Shown here: in pieces, positions 1 through 7,674 of the stretch
How the letters are laid out: each line of letters opens with the position of its first letter
How positions within the stretch are numbered: position 1 is the first letter of the stretch
NCBI GenBank assembly: GCA_030833525.1
Contig: JAURGZ010000015.1
Span: forward strand, 1 to 44,236
Direction of reading: 5' to 3'
Length of the DNA: 44,236 nucleotides
DNA from: Bacteroidota bacterium
Lineage (GTDB): Bacteria; Bacteroidota; Bacteroidia; NS11-12g; UBA955
Notes under the pieces: generated by a model
Told to the model about the DNA's origin: nothing
The model's database searches: none
The model's input: the letters and a program-made list of their open reading frames with translations, nothing else
Program-made: the position numbers and the translations under genes

Positions 1-2
1 AA

Positions 3-716
3 TACCGATCCAGCAGCGAAGAACCGGCTGAACAAGCGGGTTTGCTTTGTATGCACGATGGGCAGTATCAGAGTCTTTTGTTTTCGGAGACAGGGAATCT
101 AGTCGAGCACAACATCGAAGACCAGCGCCCTGTTGGCCGCTATCAGGAAGTGGTTTGGGAGCCTCACTTTGAGTTGTTGCCGAAGCAATTTGACAATGCC
201 GGTTTGCTTGAAAACACCAACCGAAAGCAACAAGTAGGCGACCAGGCCGTGTTGGCTTTTCAAGGAGATACCAACCAGTGGCACCTAGCGGGTGGTTTGT
301 TGCCCTTGGCCAAACGCTTGGAGGCCGATCGCTCATGGGCTCACGATGCAAGCATTCGCCAAGCCGAGGCATTGAGCTTTGTGTGGGTGCACGAAAGCCG
401 AGCCATTGTGATGGCTTTTCAAGACGGAGAGCTTTTGCTCATCAACAGTTACCCGGTCGCCAACAACGCAGAGGTATTGTATTTCTCTTTGGCTCCCTAT
501 CACGTAGAAAAGATTCACCCCAGCAAGGTGCGTGTTTTGGTTTGGGCCGACGAGAGCCGGCTGCTGGCCATACTCAACGAATACAACCGCATGAGCATTG
601 CGGCCTTCTCAGCACCCTTAAGCCCGGTCTATGGCCCCAACAAACGGGTGCCATTTGCTCATTTCTTAGCACCATTGATGGAATTGGCCGCATGCGAATT
701 ACCGGAGGGGAACTGA
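3..716 (+). CDS. DUF3822 family protein, 5' end cut by window
   Basis: The reading frame is open from the window edge (base 3) to the TGA at 714-716, about 237 residues, so the true start lies upstream. The family call rests on length, sequence style and position: Bacteroidota carry a DUF3822 protein of about 270 residues directly before rsmD. DUF3822 is thought to have an actin/ASKHA-ATPase-like fold, but its function is unknown. No signal peptide or membrane segment is visible in the part seen. The 3' end overlaps rsmD by 25 bp, which indicates translational coupling and a shared operon. The internal ATG at 51 is not a likely start, because coding-like sequence continues upstream of it. Confidence 0.65.
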   Translation, partial: YRSSSEEPAEQAGLLCMHDGQYQSLLFSETGNLVEHNIEDQRPVGRYQEVVWEPHFELLPKQFDNAGLLENTNRKQQVGDQAVLAFQGDTNQWHLAGGLLPLAKRLEADRSWAHDASIRQAEALSFVWVHESRAIVMAFQDGELLLINSYPVANNAEVLYFSLAPYHVEKIHPSKVRVLVWADESRLLAILNEYNRMSIAAFSAPLSPVYGPNKRVPFAHFLAPLMELAACELPEGN

Positions 717-1213
717 GTGGTTTGCGCATACCTACGCGCTTTGCCTCCCATGTGAGGCCCTCAACCGACCGGGTTCGGGAATCCCTGTTTAACAGCCTGC
801 AAAACCAAGATTTAATCGAAGGAGCCCAAGTATTGGACCTGTTTTCGGGTTCGGGCATCATGTCGGCTGAGTTTTTGTCCCGCGGCGCAGCCGCGGTGAC
901 GGCCCTGGATAGGGACGCAAAGAACATGGCCAATCTCAAAGCCCTCAAGGCGATGCATCCCTTGCTTGAACCCCTTTCAATTGTCAAGGGTGATGTTTGG
1001 AAATGGGCTCCCGAAGAGCGCTTTGATTTGATTTTTGCTGACCCGCCGTACGACATGCCGGGCATACAATCTTTGCCTGACCGGCTTTTGACCTGGTTAA
1101 AACCCGGGGGAAAACTCCTGCTGGAACACCGACCTCAATTGGTGTTTGCCCAACCCTCAGAGCAAACCCGCACTTACGGAAGTACCACAATTACTATCTT
1201 CGTTTCACCATGA
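692..1213 (+). CDS. rsmD: 16S rRNA (guanine966-N2)-methyltransferase RsmD
   Basis: RsmD methylates G966 of 16S rRNA using S-adenosylmethionine during 30S assembly. The 173-residue product has the usual family length. It starts MRITGGELSG, the typical RsmD N-terminus. It has the SAM-binding glycine motif VLDLFSGSG at residues 47-55 and the catalytic DPPY motif at 117-120. The frame stays open upstream to 278, but that extension only shadows the DUF3822 gene, so I chose the ATG at 692. It overlaps DUF3822 by 25 bp, and its stop codon overlaps the coaD start as ATGA, so the three genes are probably one transcript. Confidence 0.95.
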   Translation: MRITGGELSGLRIPTRFASHVRPSTDRVRESLFNSLQNQDLIEGAQVLDLFSGSGIMSAEFLSRGAAAVTALDRDAKNMANLKALKAMHPLLEPLSIVKGDVWKWAPEERFDLIFADPPYDMPGIQSLPDRLLTWLKPGGKLLLEHRPQLVFAQPSEQTRTYGSTTITIFVSP

Positions 1214-1671
1214 GCCCCCGCATAGCTGTTTTTGCCGGAACCTTTGACCCCATCACCTTGGGGCACGTCGACATTGTCAAGCGAGCGCTGGATCTATTCG
1301 ATGAGGTTTGGGTGGCCATTGGGGTGAACAGCAACAAAAAGACGCTTTTCAGCACCGAGCAGCGCATGGCTTGGGTCAAGGCTTGTTTTCCAAATGAGGC
1401 CCGCTTGCACGTTGACTCTTACGAAGGGCTGACTGTTGAATTTTGCAAAGCCAAGGGCGCCCGGTATTTGGTGCGCGGCCTTCGCAACGGAACTGATTTT
1501 GATTACGAAGCGCACATAGCACAGTTGAACAAGTCGCTCTGGAACGAGGTAGAAACGGTGTTTGTGCTATCGGCACCCGAGCTCAGCTACATTTCTTCCA
1601 CCTTAGTGCGCGATGTGATTGCCCACAATGGCAATTTTCAGCAGTATCTGCCTGAGGCAGTACAGTTTTAA
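1210..1671 (+). CDS. coaD: Pantetheine-phosphate adenylyltransferase (PPAT)
   Basis: CoaD transfers AMP from ATP to 4'-phosphopantetheine to give dephospho-CoA, the fourth step of coenzyme A synthesis, in the cytoplasm. The 153 residues match the family. The nucleotidyltransferase motif TLGH (TxGH) is at 16-19, the region LVRGLRNGTDFDYE at 87-100, and the second ATP-binding motif ISSTLVR at 128-134. The start overlaps the rsmD stop by 4 bp. The rsmD-coaD order is common in many bacteria. Its end overlaps the convergent SDR gene by 4 bp, with no room for a classical terminator. Confidence 0.97.
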   Translation: MSPRIAVFAGTFDPITLGHVDIVKRALDLFDEVWVAIGVNSNKKTLFSTEQRMAWVKACFPNEARLHVDSYEGLTVEFCKAKGARYLVRGLRNGTDFDYEAHIAQLNKSLWNEVETVFVLSAPELSYISSTLVRDVIAHNGNFQQYLPEAVQF

Positions 1672-2357
1672 CCGCGGGGCTTCAAGGGCCGAATTTCCAC
1701 GTTTACGTTGTGGAAGTTATCAGGGGTTTTCAGCACAAAAAGAATTTGGGCCGCCACGTCTTCGGGCATGAGCATGTTGTCGTGGGCCTTGATGTTCTCG
1801 CTGTGGCGAAAGAAGTCCGTTTTCACGCTACCGGGGTAAATGCAGGTTACTTTGACCCCAAAATCACGCACCTCTTTGTACAGGGCATCGCTGAATCCGC
1901 GAACGGCAAACTTGGTCGCACAATAGGCGCTCACCTGCTGGTAGCCCTCCAGGCCGGCGATCGAAGAAATGTTGATGATGTGCCCCCTTCCTTGCTTTTT
2001 CATGGAGGGCAGGGCCAATTTGCAACCGTAAAAAACACCGTTTACGTTGGTGTCAAAGAGCTGCTGCCACTGGTCGAGCGAAAGATCTTCGCAATAACTG
2101 AAATAGCCCAAACCGGCGTTGTTGATCAAAATGTCGATCTGGCCGTGGGTGTTCAAAACCCGCCCAAAGGCGGCTTGCATCTGCTCGAAATCCCGCACAT
2201 CGGCCATCAGGCAAGTGTAATTGGGGTGCTGATGGCTGCAACCGCTGCGGCACAAACCGTATACGATGGCCCCTTCGGCCAACAGTTGTTTCACGCATTC
2301 TTCACCGATGCCTTTGTTGGCGCCGGTAACCAGGGCAATTTTATTCTCGAGTTTCAT
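1668..2357 (-). CDS. SDR family NAD(P)-dependent oxidoreductase
   Basis: This is a classical short-chain dehydrogenase/reductase of 229 residues. Visible motifs are the cofactor glycine motif TGANKGIG at 11-18, NNAG at 79-82, and the catalytic Ser132, Tyr145 and Lys149 (YCATK). The substrate cannot be read from sequence; YdfG-like 3-hydroxy-acid or general carbonyl reductases are the closest type. The start overlaps the 3' end of selU by 17 bp, so it is probably the last gene of a minus-strand unit running from purS through DUF4286 and selU. The start at 2357 places the glycine motif at the usual distance from the N-terminus. Confidence 0.9.
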   Translation of the reverse strand: MKLENKIALVTGANKGIGEECVKQLLAEGAIVYGLCRSGCSHQHPNYTCLMADVRDFEQMQAAFGRVLNTHGQIDILINNAGLGYFSYCEDLSLDQWQQLFDTNVNGVFYGCKLALPSMKKQGRGHIINISSIAGLEGYQQVSAYCATKFAVRGFSDALYKEVRDFGVKVTCIYPGSVKTDFFRHSENIKAHDNMLMPEDVAAQILFVLKTPDNFHNVNVEIRPLKPRG

Positions 2358-3378
2358 GAATTCGTTTCTTTAACGCCTCAAAGCTGGCTTCGGTTTGGTT
2401 CCAATCGAAGTTTTGCGAGGCAATTTCACGGCCCAATCGACCGTGCTCGTATGCTTTGTCGTAGTAGTCGAGCAAGATGTTCATCCAGCCGAGCATGTCA
2501 CCTGCGGCCAAAGCTTCTTGGGCGGCCTTTTCGTGCTGGGGGCCCATTCGGCGTTGCAGTGCCGCGGTTTTTTCGCTCAAATCGGCGCGATCAAAATGAC
2601 CGTATTCCACAAGCAGGCGCTGAGCGCGTTGTTCTTGGGGAACCTCTAGGGCCAGCACCGGGGCCGAGTGCAGGGCCTCGTAAAATCCATTGGGCAAGGC
2701 ACATTTTCCTATGTTGCGGCTTTCGTTTTCAACCCAAAGTTCGCGTCCAGGGTTCAACCGCTTGTGCCAGTGCAAGGCAATGGCCAAGAGGTTTTCAAAA
2801 TGCTCATTGCTGGGCTGGGGTTTTTGGCCCAATCCGCCGAAGGCACTTCCCTTGTGATGCGCCAATCCTTCCAGATCCAAAACGGGGATACCTTCGCTTT
2901 GCAAACGCTGCAAAATCTCGGTTTTTCCCGAGCCAGTGTGCCCGCCCAAGACCCTCATTTTCGGCGGATGCTGCAGCGTCTCCAAGGCCCAGCTTCGGTA
3001 GGCCTTGTAGCCGCCTTGGAGCAAATACACCGGTTGGTTGTTCCAGGCCAGCAAGGTAGAGGCGATGTGGGAGCGAAGCCCGCCGCGCCAGCAGTGCAGC
3101 AAAACAGGGCGATTCTTGCTCAGTTCCAGCAAGCGATCGAAGTAGCTTTCAAAATGCGGGCCTACCAGCTGAAGCCCCAGGCGAACGGCGGCCGTAGACC
3201 CGTTTTGTTTGTAGCGAATGCCCACCAAATGGCGCTGCTCGTTGTTCAATACGGGCGCGTTGATGGCACCGGGTACGTGGGCTTGGGCGTACTCGCCCTC
3301 GCTGCGCACATCAATCCAAGCGAAATCCTGCTCAAGGGCTTCGTGGATGGAAATGGGAATGGGAAGGTAGCCCGCCAT
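2341..3378 (-). CDS. selU/mnmH: tRNA 2-selenouridine/geranyl-2-thiouridine synthase
   Basis: MnmH (SelU, YbbB) acts on the wobble 2-thiouridine of Lys, Glu and Gln tRNAs, geranylating it and replacing sulfur with selenium. The 345 residues show an N-terminal rhodanese domain with the active-site Cys96 in HCWRGGLRS, followed by a P-loop GGHTGSGKT at 145-153 that is diagnostic of the family. Selenation needs selenophosphate from SelD, which is not in this window. A TAACTTAG sequence, one mismatch from the -7 consensus, sits 4 nt before the ATG. The gene lies 9 bp downstream of DUF4286 and overlaps the SDR gene. Confidence 0.92.
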   Translation of the reverse strand: MAGYLPIPISIHEALEQDFAWIDVRSEGEYAQAHVPGAINAPVLNNEQRHLVGIRYKQNGSTAAVRLGLQLVGPHFESYFDRLLELSKNRPVLLHCWRGGLRSHIASTLLAWNNQPVYLLQGGYKAYRSWALETLQHPPKMRVLGGHTGSGKTEILQRLQSEGIPVLDLEGLAHHKGSAFGGLGQKPQPSNEHFENLLAIALHWHKRLNPGRELWVENESRNIGKCALPNGFYEALHSAPVLALEVPQEQRAQRLLVEYGHFDRADLSEKTAALQRRMGPQHEKAAQEALAAGDMLGWMNILLDYYDKAYEHGRLGREIASQNFDWNQTEASFEALKKRIHETRE

Positions 3379-3382
3379 GCGG

Positions 3383-3390
3383 CTAAGTTA
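3383..3390 (-). promoter_or_regulatory. Possible -7 element (TAACTTAG) for selU
   Basis: On the minus strand TAACTTAG ends 4 nt before the selU ATG at 3378. It differs from the Bacteroidota -7 consensus TAnnTTTG at one position. It overlaps the 3' end of the DUF4286 gene, so it would be an internal operon promoter. No -33 element is evident. Confidence 0.3.
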
Positions 3391-3693
3391 CAGAAGCTCT
3401 AGCAAGCTGCGGTAGGCCAAAATGCGGTCTCCGTAACGCTCGCGGGTTTTTTGTTGCAAGGCGGGGCCGTGCTCATCGCGGTAGCGGTGGTAATCTTCCA
3501 GGCTGGCCGCCGTGTATTGAATGGCGAAATTGACCCCCTCGTTTCCTTGGGCCTCGGTCAACAAACGCAGCATTTTGTGTTCCAAAAAGCAGCCCGTGGC
3601 CATCACTTCGGGAATGTGCACCTCTTGCATCCACTGCAACCACTCGTCGGCCATAGACGCGTCTAAATTGCAGGTGACGTTGTAAACAATCAT
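3388..3693 (-). CDS. DUF4286 family protein
   Basis: A 101-residue protein starting MIVYNVTCNLD, with the length and N-terminal style of DUF4286, a small Bacteroidota family with a predicted dimeric alpha/beta (ferredoxin-like) fold. The function is unknown. No signal peptide, membrane segment or metal-binding motif is seen, so it is probably cytoplasmic. It starts 3 bp after the purS stop and ends 9 bp before selU, so it belongs to the same minus-strand unit. The family call is from recognition of the sequence pattern, not a search. Confidence 0.75.
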   Translation of the reverse strand: MIVYNVTCNLDASMADEWLQWMQEVHIPEVMATGCFLEHKMLRLLTEAQGNEGVNFAIQYTAASLEDYHRYRDEHGPALQQKTRERYGDRILAYRSLLELL

Positions 3694-3696
3694 GGT

Positions 3697-3948
3697 TTAC
3701 TGGGCGCTGATGCGAATGCGGTAGCCTTCCATGATCAGGTTGGCCAGGAGTTTTTTGCAGGCGGTTTCAGCGGCGGCATGCGCTTCTTCAGACGAAGCGG
3801 CTTCCATCTCCAGGGTGATGAATTTGCCTACCCGAACGTCGCTGACTTGGGGCAAGCCAATTTGGCCCATACCGTGCAAAACGGCCTTCCCTTGAGGATC
3901 CAACAATCCCTTTTTGGGCAGAATCTCGATTTCGGCTAGGAATTTCAT
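3697..3948 (-). CDS. purS: Phosphoribosylformylglycinamidine synthase subunit PurS
   Basis: PurS is the small structural subunit that bridges PurL and PurQ in the FGAM synthase complex of purine synthesis. The 83-residue product begins MKFLAEIEILPKKGLLDPQG and contains the PurS-typical VGKFITLEM segment around residues 50-58. The open frame extends upstream to 4452, but that is an antisense shadow of the next gene. The ATG at 3948 gives the family length and is preceded by a perfect -7 element only 4 nt away. purL and purQ are not in this window. Confidence 0.9.
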   Translation of the reverse strand: MKFLAEIEILPKKGLLDPQGKAVLHGMGQIGLPQVSDVRVGKFITLEMEAASSEEAHAAAETACKKLLANLIMEGYRIRISAQ

Positions 3949-3952
3949 GCTG

Positions 3953-3960
3953 CAAATATA
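3953..3960 (-). promoter_or_regulatory. -7 promoter element TATATTTG for purS
   Basis: A perfect TAnnTTTG match on the minus strand ends 4 nt before the purS ATG at 3948. If transcription starts at the usual distance, the mRNA begins at or within the start codon and is leaderless. The 39-bp gap to the divergent lipoprotein gene holds both opposing elements. Confidence 0.6.
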
Positions 3961-3975
3961 AACCGAAGCGTGCCC

Positions 3976-3983
3976 TAAATTCG
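3976..3983 (+). promoter_or_regulatory. Possible -7 element (TAAATTCG) for the lipoprotein gene
   Basis: One mismatch from TAnnTTTG, ending 4 nt before the ATG at 3988, which is the same spacing as in the better matches at purS, rbfA and the beta-CASP nuclease gene. It lies in the 39-bp gap shared with purS. Confidence 0.4.
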
Positions 3984-3987
3984 CCTC

Positions 3988-4656
3988 ATGCGGCAATTGG
4001 TGATTCTGACCCTGGGTGTTATGGCGTTCAGCGCCTGTACCTCGGGAACTACGACTGAAAAAGAGAGTGAAGCAAGCCTGTCTGTCGACAGCGCAGCACC
4101 CATTCCCGATCAATCTTGGGTCTTGAACGGCGAGAATTTCAGTTGCCAGAAGCAAGAGCGGGAAGCCGCTTACTTGGTTTGCTTGCCGTACCAAGGCCCC
4201 TACGCCAAAGTGATGAACAACATGAAGGTGGCCGCCATGAAAATCATGCAGTCGGCCTACAACCGTCGATGGGTCATGAACGGCGGCATTTTCTTGGCTA
4301 TGGATGAATTGCCCCAAGGTTCTGCTCCATTTGATTACCGAGTGGGGGTTCCCATGAAGTTGCCCAAAAACGAGACCTTGGAGCGTTTCCAAAAACAAGT
4401 AGCCGATCAGGGATATGAGCTGATGGAAATGCCAGCCGGCACGTATTATCATGCGCTGACCCAGGCCGAGCCGGGCACAGCGGCTTCCATTTGGTTGGAG
4501 CTAGTAGCCGCCCTTCAGAACCAGGGGCAACCCACGGATGGCGACAACCACCGCGTTCATGCCGGCCCCTATTTTGAATACCACAGCGACTCGCGCAACG
4601 CCGAAATGACCACTGTGATATCCCAGAGCCACTTGGTTTTTTTGAGCCATGATTAA
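3988..4656 (+). CDS. Lipoprotein with GyrI/SOUL-like effector-binding domain
   Basis: A 222-residue predicted lipoprotein. The N-terminus is a type II signal with lipobox FSAC and Cys17 as the lipidated residue, followed by a Ser/Thr/Glu-rich linker to about residue 40. The remainder resembles the GyrI-like small-molecule-binding (AraC effector-binding or SOUL-type) fold, with two similar halves, which is often found in Bacteroidota lipoproteins. The ligand is unknown. The gene overlaps the following S66 peptidase gene by 8 bp, so the two are probably co-translated. The fold assignment is by pattern only. Confidence 0.6.
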   Translation: MRQLVILTLGVMAFSACTSGTTTEKESEASLSVDSAAPIPDQSWVLNGENFSCQKQEREAAYLVCLPYQGPYAKVMNNMKVAAMKIMQSAYNRRWVMNGGIFLAMDELPQGSAPFDYRVGVPMKLPKNETLERFQKQVADQGYELMEMPAGTYYHALTQAEPGTAASIWLELVAALQNQGQPTDGDNHRVHAGPYFEYHSDSRNAEMTTVISQSHLVFLSHD

Positions 4657-5530
4657 GCCCTCACCGCTCAAACCCGGAGACAGCATTGCCTTGGTAGCCC
4701 CTGCGAGGGCCGTTAGGCCCGAGGAGTTACAGGGCTTCAAACAGTGGGCGGCCCATTACCAATGGAAGGTGCTGGAAAGCCCCCATTTGCATGGTCAAGA
4801 AAACCAGTTTTCAGGCAGTCATGAGCAGCGAGCGGCAGACCTGCATTGGGCGGCCCAACATCCCGAGGTAAAGGCGGTTATGTCGGCCCGCGGTGGCTAT
4901 GGTTGTTTGCCTTTGTTGCCCTTGTTGCAGCCCGAACTATTTACAAACAACCCCAAATGGTGGTGCGGGTACAGCGATTTGACCACACTGCATTTGTGGT
5001 TGAACAAGCTGGGTCTGGCGAGTTTGCACAGTCCCATGGCTACCCGGGGTTTGTGGGAAAATCAGGCCCCGACTGACGATGGGGTAGCGCTGGCCCGAGC
5101 CCTTCAGGGCGAGGGCATAGAGATCGAGTTGGTTCCTGGACAGCCCTTTGAGGGGGAATTAACAGGCGGCAATTTGAGCCTAGTCTACGCCTCATTGGGA
5201 ACACCCGAACAGCCCGACACAAAGGAAAAAGTGTTGTTTTTGGAAGACTTGGACGAATATCTCTACCATATGGACCGCATGGGCCAAAGCCTGCAGAGGG
5301 CGGGTTTGTTCAATGAACCAGCCGCCGTATTGTTCGGCAGCTTGATGGACATGAACGACAACAGCGTACCCTTTGGCCGATCAGCTCAGCAAATCATGCG
5401 GGACTTGCTAGAAGACAAATCCTTTGCTAAGCAATTTGACTTTCCAGTGGGGCATTCGATCCCAAACAAAACAATTGCCTTGGGTTTGCGTTGTACCTTT
5501 GACGGGCGAATTTTTCGCCAAGAGACATGA
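4649..5530 (+). CDS. S66 family LD-carboxypeptidase (MccF/LdcA-like)
   Basis: S66 serine peptidases include LdcA, which trims the terminal D-Ala from murein tetrapeptides during peptidoglycan recycling, and MccF, which inactivates microcin C. In this 293-residue protein the nucleophile is Ser109 in GYSD (107-110). The other triad members are probably a Glu in LEDLDE (198-203) and His269 in GHSIPN. An SARGGYG motif precedes the nucleophile, as in the family. There is no signal peptide, so a cytoplasmic recycling role fits best. It overlaps the lipoprotein gene upstream by 8 bp and the GtrA gene downstream by 4 bp. Confidence 0.9.
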   Translation: MIKPSPLKPGDSIALVAPARAVRPEELQGFKQWAAHYQWKVLESPHLHGQENQFSGSHEQRAADLHWAAQHPEVKAVMSARGGYGCLPLLPLLQPELFTNNPKWWCGYSDLTTLHLWLNKLGLASLHSPMATRGLWENQAPTDDGVALARALQGEGIEIELVPGQPFEGELTGGNLSLVYASLGTPEQPDTKEKVLFLEDLDEYLYHMDRMGQSLQRAGLFNEPAAVLFGSLMDMNDNSVPFGRSAQQIMRDLLEDKSFAKQFDFPVGHSIPNKTIALGLRCTFDGRIFRQET

Positions 5531-5988
5531 TTTCGCGCGATACGTACATTGCCCTGACCAAGTTTGGAATTGTAGGCGGCCTCAGCTTCTTTGTGGACCT
5601 GAGCGTTTACTATGGCTTGAGTCAATTCATCGCGACTTGGGTGGCGAAATCGGTGGGCATTGTGGTGGCGACCAATGTCAATTATCAACTCAATAAGCAT
5701 TGGACTTGGGGCGCTAGCGACCGCAATACCATGCGTCTAGCCAAGTACTTGCTTCTCTATACCGTATCGGGTTCAGCCAACGTGATTTCCAATGAATTGC
5801 TGCTCGCGGGCCTTCCCAAAATGGAGCTGAACGCCATGGTTACCGTTCTCAACAGCGGCTACGAATTTGGATTGGCGGCAGTGAAAATTCACAAGTTTGT
5901 CGCTGTGATAGCGGCTACGGCACTGGGCATGGTCATCAATTTCCTGGGTCAGAAAATCTGGGTCTTTAAGGCCGACAGCGAGGACTAA
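5527..5988 (+). CDS. GtrA-like family membrane protein
   Basis: A 153-residue polytopic membrane protein with four predicted helices (about residues 10-30, 35-55, 75-100 and 120-145), a central NYQLNKHWTW segment, and a C-terminal NFLGQKIWVF of the kind seen in GtrA proteins. GtrA proteins are linked to moving lipid-linked sugars across the inner membrane for O-antigen or cell-wall glycosylation. The start overlaps the stop of the S66 gene (ATGA), so both are probably in one operon. The sugar substrate is unknown, and no glycosyltransferase partner lies next to it. Confidence 0.88.
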   Translation: MISRDTYIALTKFGIVGGLSFFVDLSVYYGLSQFIATWVAKSVGIVVATNVNYQLNKHWTWGASDRNTMRLAKYLLLYTVSGSANVISNELLLAGLPKMELNAMVTVLNSGYEFGLAAVKIHKFVAVIAATALGMVINFLGQKIWVFKADSED

Positions 5989-5995
5989 GTTTGCG

Positions 5996-6003
5996 TACCT
6001 TTG
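5996..6003 (+). promoter_or_regulatory. -7 promoter element TACCTTTG for ricT
   Basis: A perfect TAnnTTTG match ending 6 nt before the ATG at 6010. A leader of at most a few nucleotides is predicted. There is no purine-rich ribosome-binding site between it and the start. Confidence 0.55.
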
Positions 6004-6009
6004 TGCATT

Positions 6010-7641
6010 ATGGCTTGTTCATCATGCGGTACAAAAGGCTCTAAACCCGGCGGGTGTAAGAGCAACGGTAACTGCGGAACGAGCGGCTGCAACGCGTTAA
6101 ACGTATACGATTGGTTCCGCGACATGGAACTGCCTGGAGGGGATAAGCCCTTCAATATTGTTGAAGTTCGATTCAAGGGCAGCCGCAAGGAGTTTTTCCG
6201 CAACCCCGAGTACCTAGATTTATATACGGGAGACCAGGTAGTGGTCGAAAGCAGCGTCGGATACGACGTCGGAACTGTCTCAGCTTGGGGCGAAATCGTG
6301 CGTCTGCAGCTGAAGAAATACAAGGTTTCAGAAGACTCTGAACAAATGCGCAACATCGTGCGCATGGCCGGTGAGAAAGACTTGGAACGAAAGAAAGAAC
6401 AAGACGAGCGCGAGGCGCAGGTTTTGGAACGCGCGCGTACCATCAGTTTTGATCTGAAACTCGCCATGAAGATTTCCGACATCGAAATCCAAAGCGATGG
6501 CCGCAAGGTGATTTTCTTCTATACGGCCGAGTCTCGTGTTGATTTTCGCGAATTGATTCGCCGCTACGCCGATGAGTTTCGCATGAAGATTGAAATGCGG
6601 CACATTTCATACCGCGAAGAAGCTTCTCGTTTGGGTGGAATAGGCGACTGCGGTCGCGAGTTGTGCTGCTCCACTTGGTTGACCGATTACAAGATGGTAG
6701 GTACAGGGGCTGCTCGCACCCAGAATTTGGCGATCAACATGGAAAAGTTGGCCGGTCAGTGTGGCCGTTTGAAGTGCTGCTTGAATTTTGAATTGGACCA
6801 GTACGTGGAGGCCGCCTCAGAGTTTCCCAAAGGGAAGGTCATTAAAATTGATACCACGGCCGGGATGGCCTATGCCCGCAAATCTGACATCTTGAAAAAA
6901 ATGATGTGGTTTGCATACGAAGAAGAAGAATCGTGGATTGCATTGCCGGTAAACACGGTGAACGATTTGATTGCTCAAAACAAGGAGGGCCAGCAAGTTG
7001 CACATTTGTCTGAATTCGCACCAGCGGCAGAAATCTTGGGCAAAGTGGTAAAAGAAGAGGTTGATTTCATCGAAGGAGCTGAGTTGCTCAAAGGAGCGAT
7101 TGGGGATCTCAAAGAACCTGACCGCCGAGGTGGTAAAGGCCGCAACCGAGGTCGTGGTGGAAAAGACCGTGGGAACCGTGAAGGTGGCGAGCGCGGCAAT
7201 CGCGATGCCGCCGAAAATCGCGGCCCCCGCAAAGAAGGCGAAGCCCGAGAAAACACAGGCGACCGCCGCGACCGCAATCGCGGTCCTCGCCCTGAAGGTG
7301 GTGAAAACCGGGGCCCTCGCGAAGGGGCTAACCGCGAAGGGCGCGACAACCGCAACCGCGGTCCTCGCCCTGAAGGCGGCGAAAACCGAACCCCTCGTGA
7401 AGGTGGCGAAAACCGGGGTAACCGCGAAAATCGCAACCGGGGCAATCGCAGCCCACGCCCTGAGGGAGCCGAGAACCGTGCACCTCGCGAAGGTGGCGAA
7501 AACCGCGCGCCTCGTGAAGGTCGTGACAACCGCAACCGGGGCCCTCGTCCCGAGCGTCCTGCGGGAGAAAAAGGATCTGGCAATCCCAATCCGCGAAGTT
7601 TTAAACCGGCAAACAAAGGGGAAGGCCCCTCTGAAGGATAA
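6010..7641 (+). CDS. ricT: PSP1/RicT-family regulatory protein with long RGG-type tail
   Basis: RicT (YaaT) is part of the Ric complex that tunes RNase Y-dependent mRNA maturation in Bacillus; its role in Bacteroidota is unclear. The 543-residue product has a Cys-rich N-terminus (about residues 1-30), then the PSP1 core with the family's conserved GDCGRELCCSTWL and CGRLKCCLNFE segments. From about residue 371 to the end it is a basic, disordered Arg/Gly/Asn/Glu/Pro-rich tail with repeats of the RNRGPRPEGGENR type. I start at ATG 6010 (MACSSCG) rather than the TTG at 6001, which lies inside the -7 element. It ends at a strong bidirectional terminator shared with the convergent LTxxQ gene. Confidence 0.85.
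   Translation: MACSSCGTKGSKPGGCKSNGNCGTSGCNALNVYDWFRDMELPGGDKPFNIVEVRFKGSRKEFFRNPEYLDLYTGDQVVVESSVGYDVGTVSAWGEIVRLQLKKYKVSEDSEQMRNIVRMAGEKDLERKKEQDEREAQVLERARTISFDLKLAMKISDIEIQSDGRKVIFFYTAESRVDFRELIRRYADEFRMKIEMRHISYREEASRLGGIGDCGRELCCSTWLTDYKMVGTGAARTQNLAINMEKLAGQCGRLKCCLNFELDQYVEAASEFPKGKVIKIDTTAGMAYARKSDILKKMMWFAYEEEESWIALPVNTVNDLIAQNKEGQQVAHLSEFAPAAEILGKVVKEEVDFIEGAELLKGAIGDLKEPDRRGGKGRNRGRGGKDRGNREGGERGNRDAAENRGPRKEGEARENTGDRRDRNRGPRPEGGENRGPREGANREGRDNRNRGPRPEGGENRTPREGGENRGNRENRNRGNRSPRPEGAENRAPREGGENRAPREGRDNRNRGPRPERPAGEKGSGNPNPRSFKPANKGEGPSEG
7120..7575 (+). repeat. RGG-like low-complexity repeat tract in ricT
   Basis: This part of ricT encodes degenerate tandem units of about 12-18 residues built from RNRG, PRPEGGENR and PREG blocks, rich in Arg, Gly, Asn and Glu. 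At DNA level, CGCAACCGCGG-like blocks recur. The skewed composition leaves long open frames on other frames and on the reverse strand, which are not genes. Confidence 0.8.
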
Positions 7642-7646
7642 CAACG

Positions 7647-7674
7647 AAAACGGCGACTCTCAGGTCGCCGTTTT
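7647..7674. terminator. Bidirectional intrinsic terminator between ricT and LTxxQ gene
   Basis: Perfect 11-bp inverted repeat AAAACGGCGAC / GTCGCCGTTTT with loop TCTCAG. The GC-rich core is flanked by A and T runs, so it can stop transcription in both directions. It sits between the ricT stop (7639-7641) and the stop of the convergent gene (7675-7677). Confidence 0.9.

Noticed and set aside
278-691. N-terminal extension of rsmD
   Set aside because: RsmD proteins start at MRI(T/V)xG, which lies at 692; the extension overlaps the DUF3822 gene in another frame.
1710-3059. A 449-codon open frame on plus, antisense to the SDR and selU genes
   Set aside because: Both genes on the minus strand have clear catalytic motifs; the plus-strand product resembles no protein and mirrors their codon pattern.
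6817-7644. Long open frames on minus and in another plus frame across the ricT tail
   Set aside because: They arise from the repetitive Arg/Gly-rich coding sequence and encode low-complexity Arg/Pro/Ser or Ala/Thr/Lys strings with no motif.
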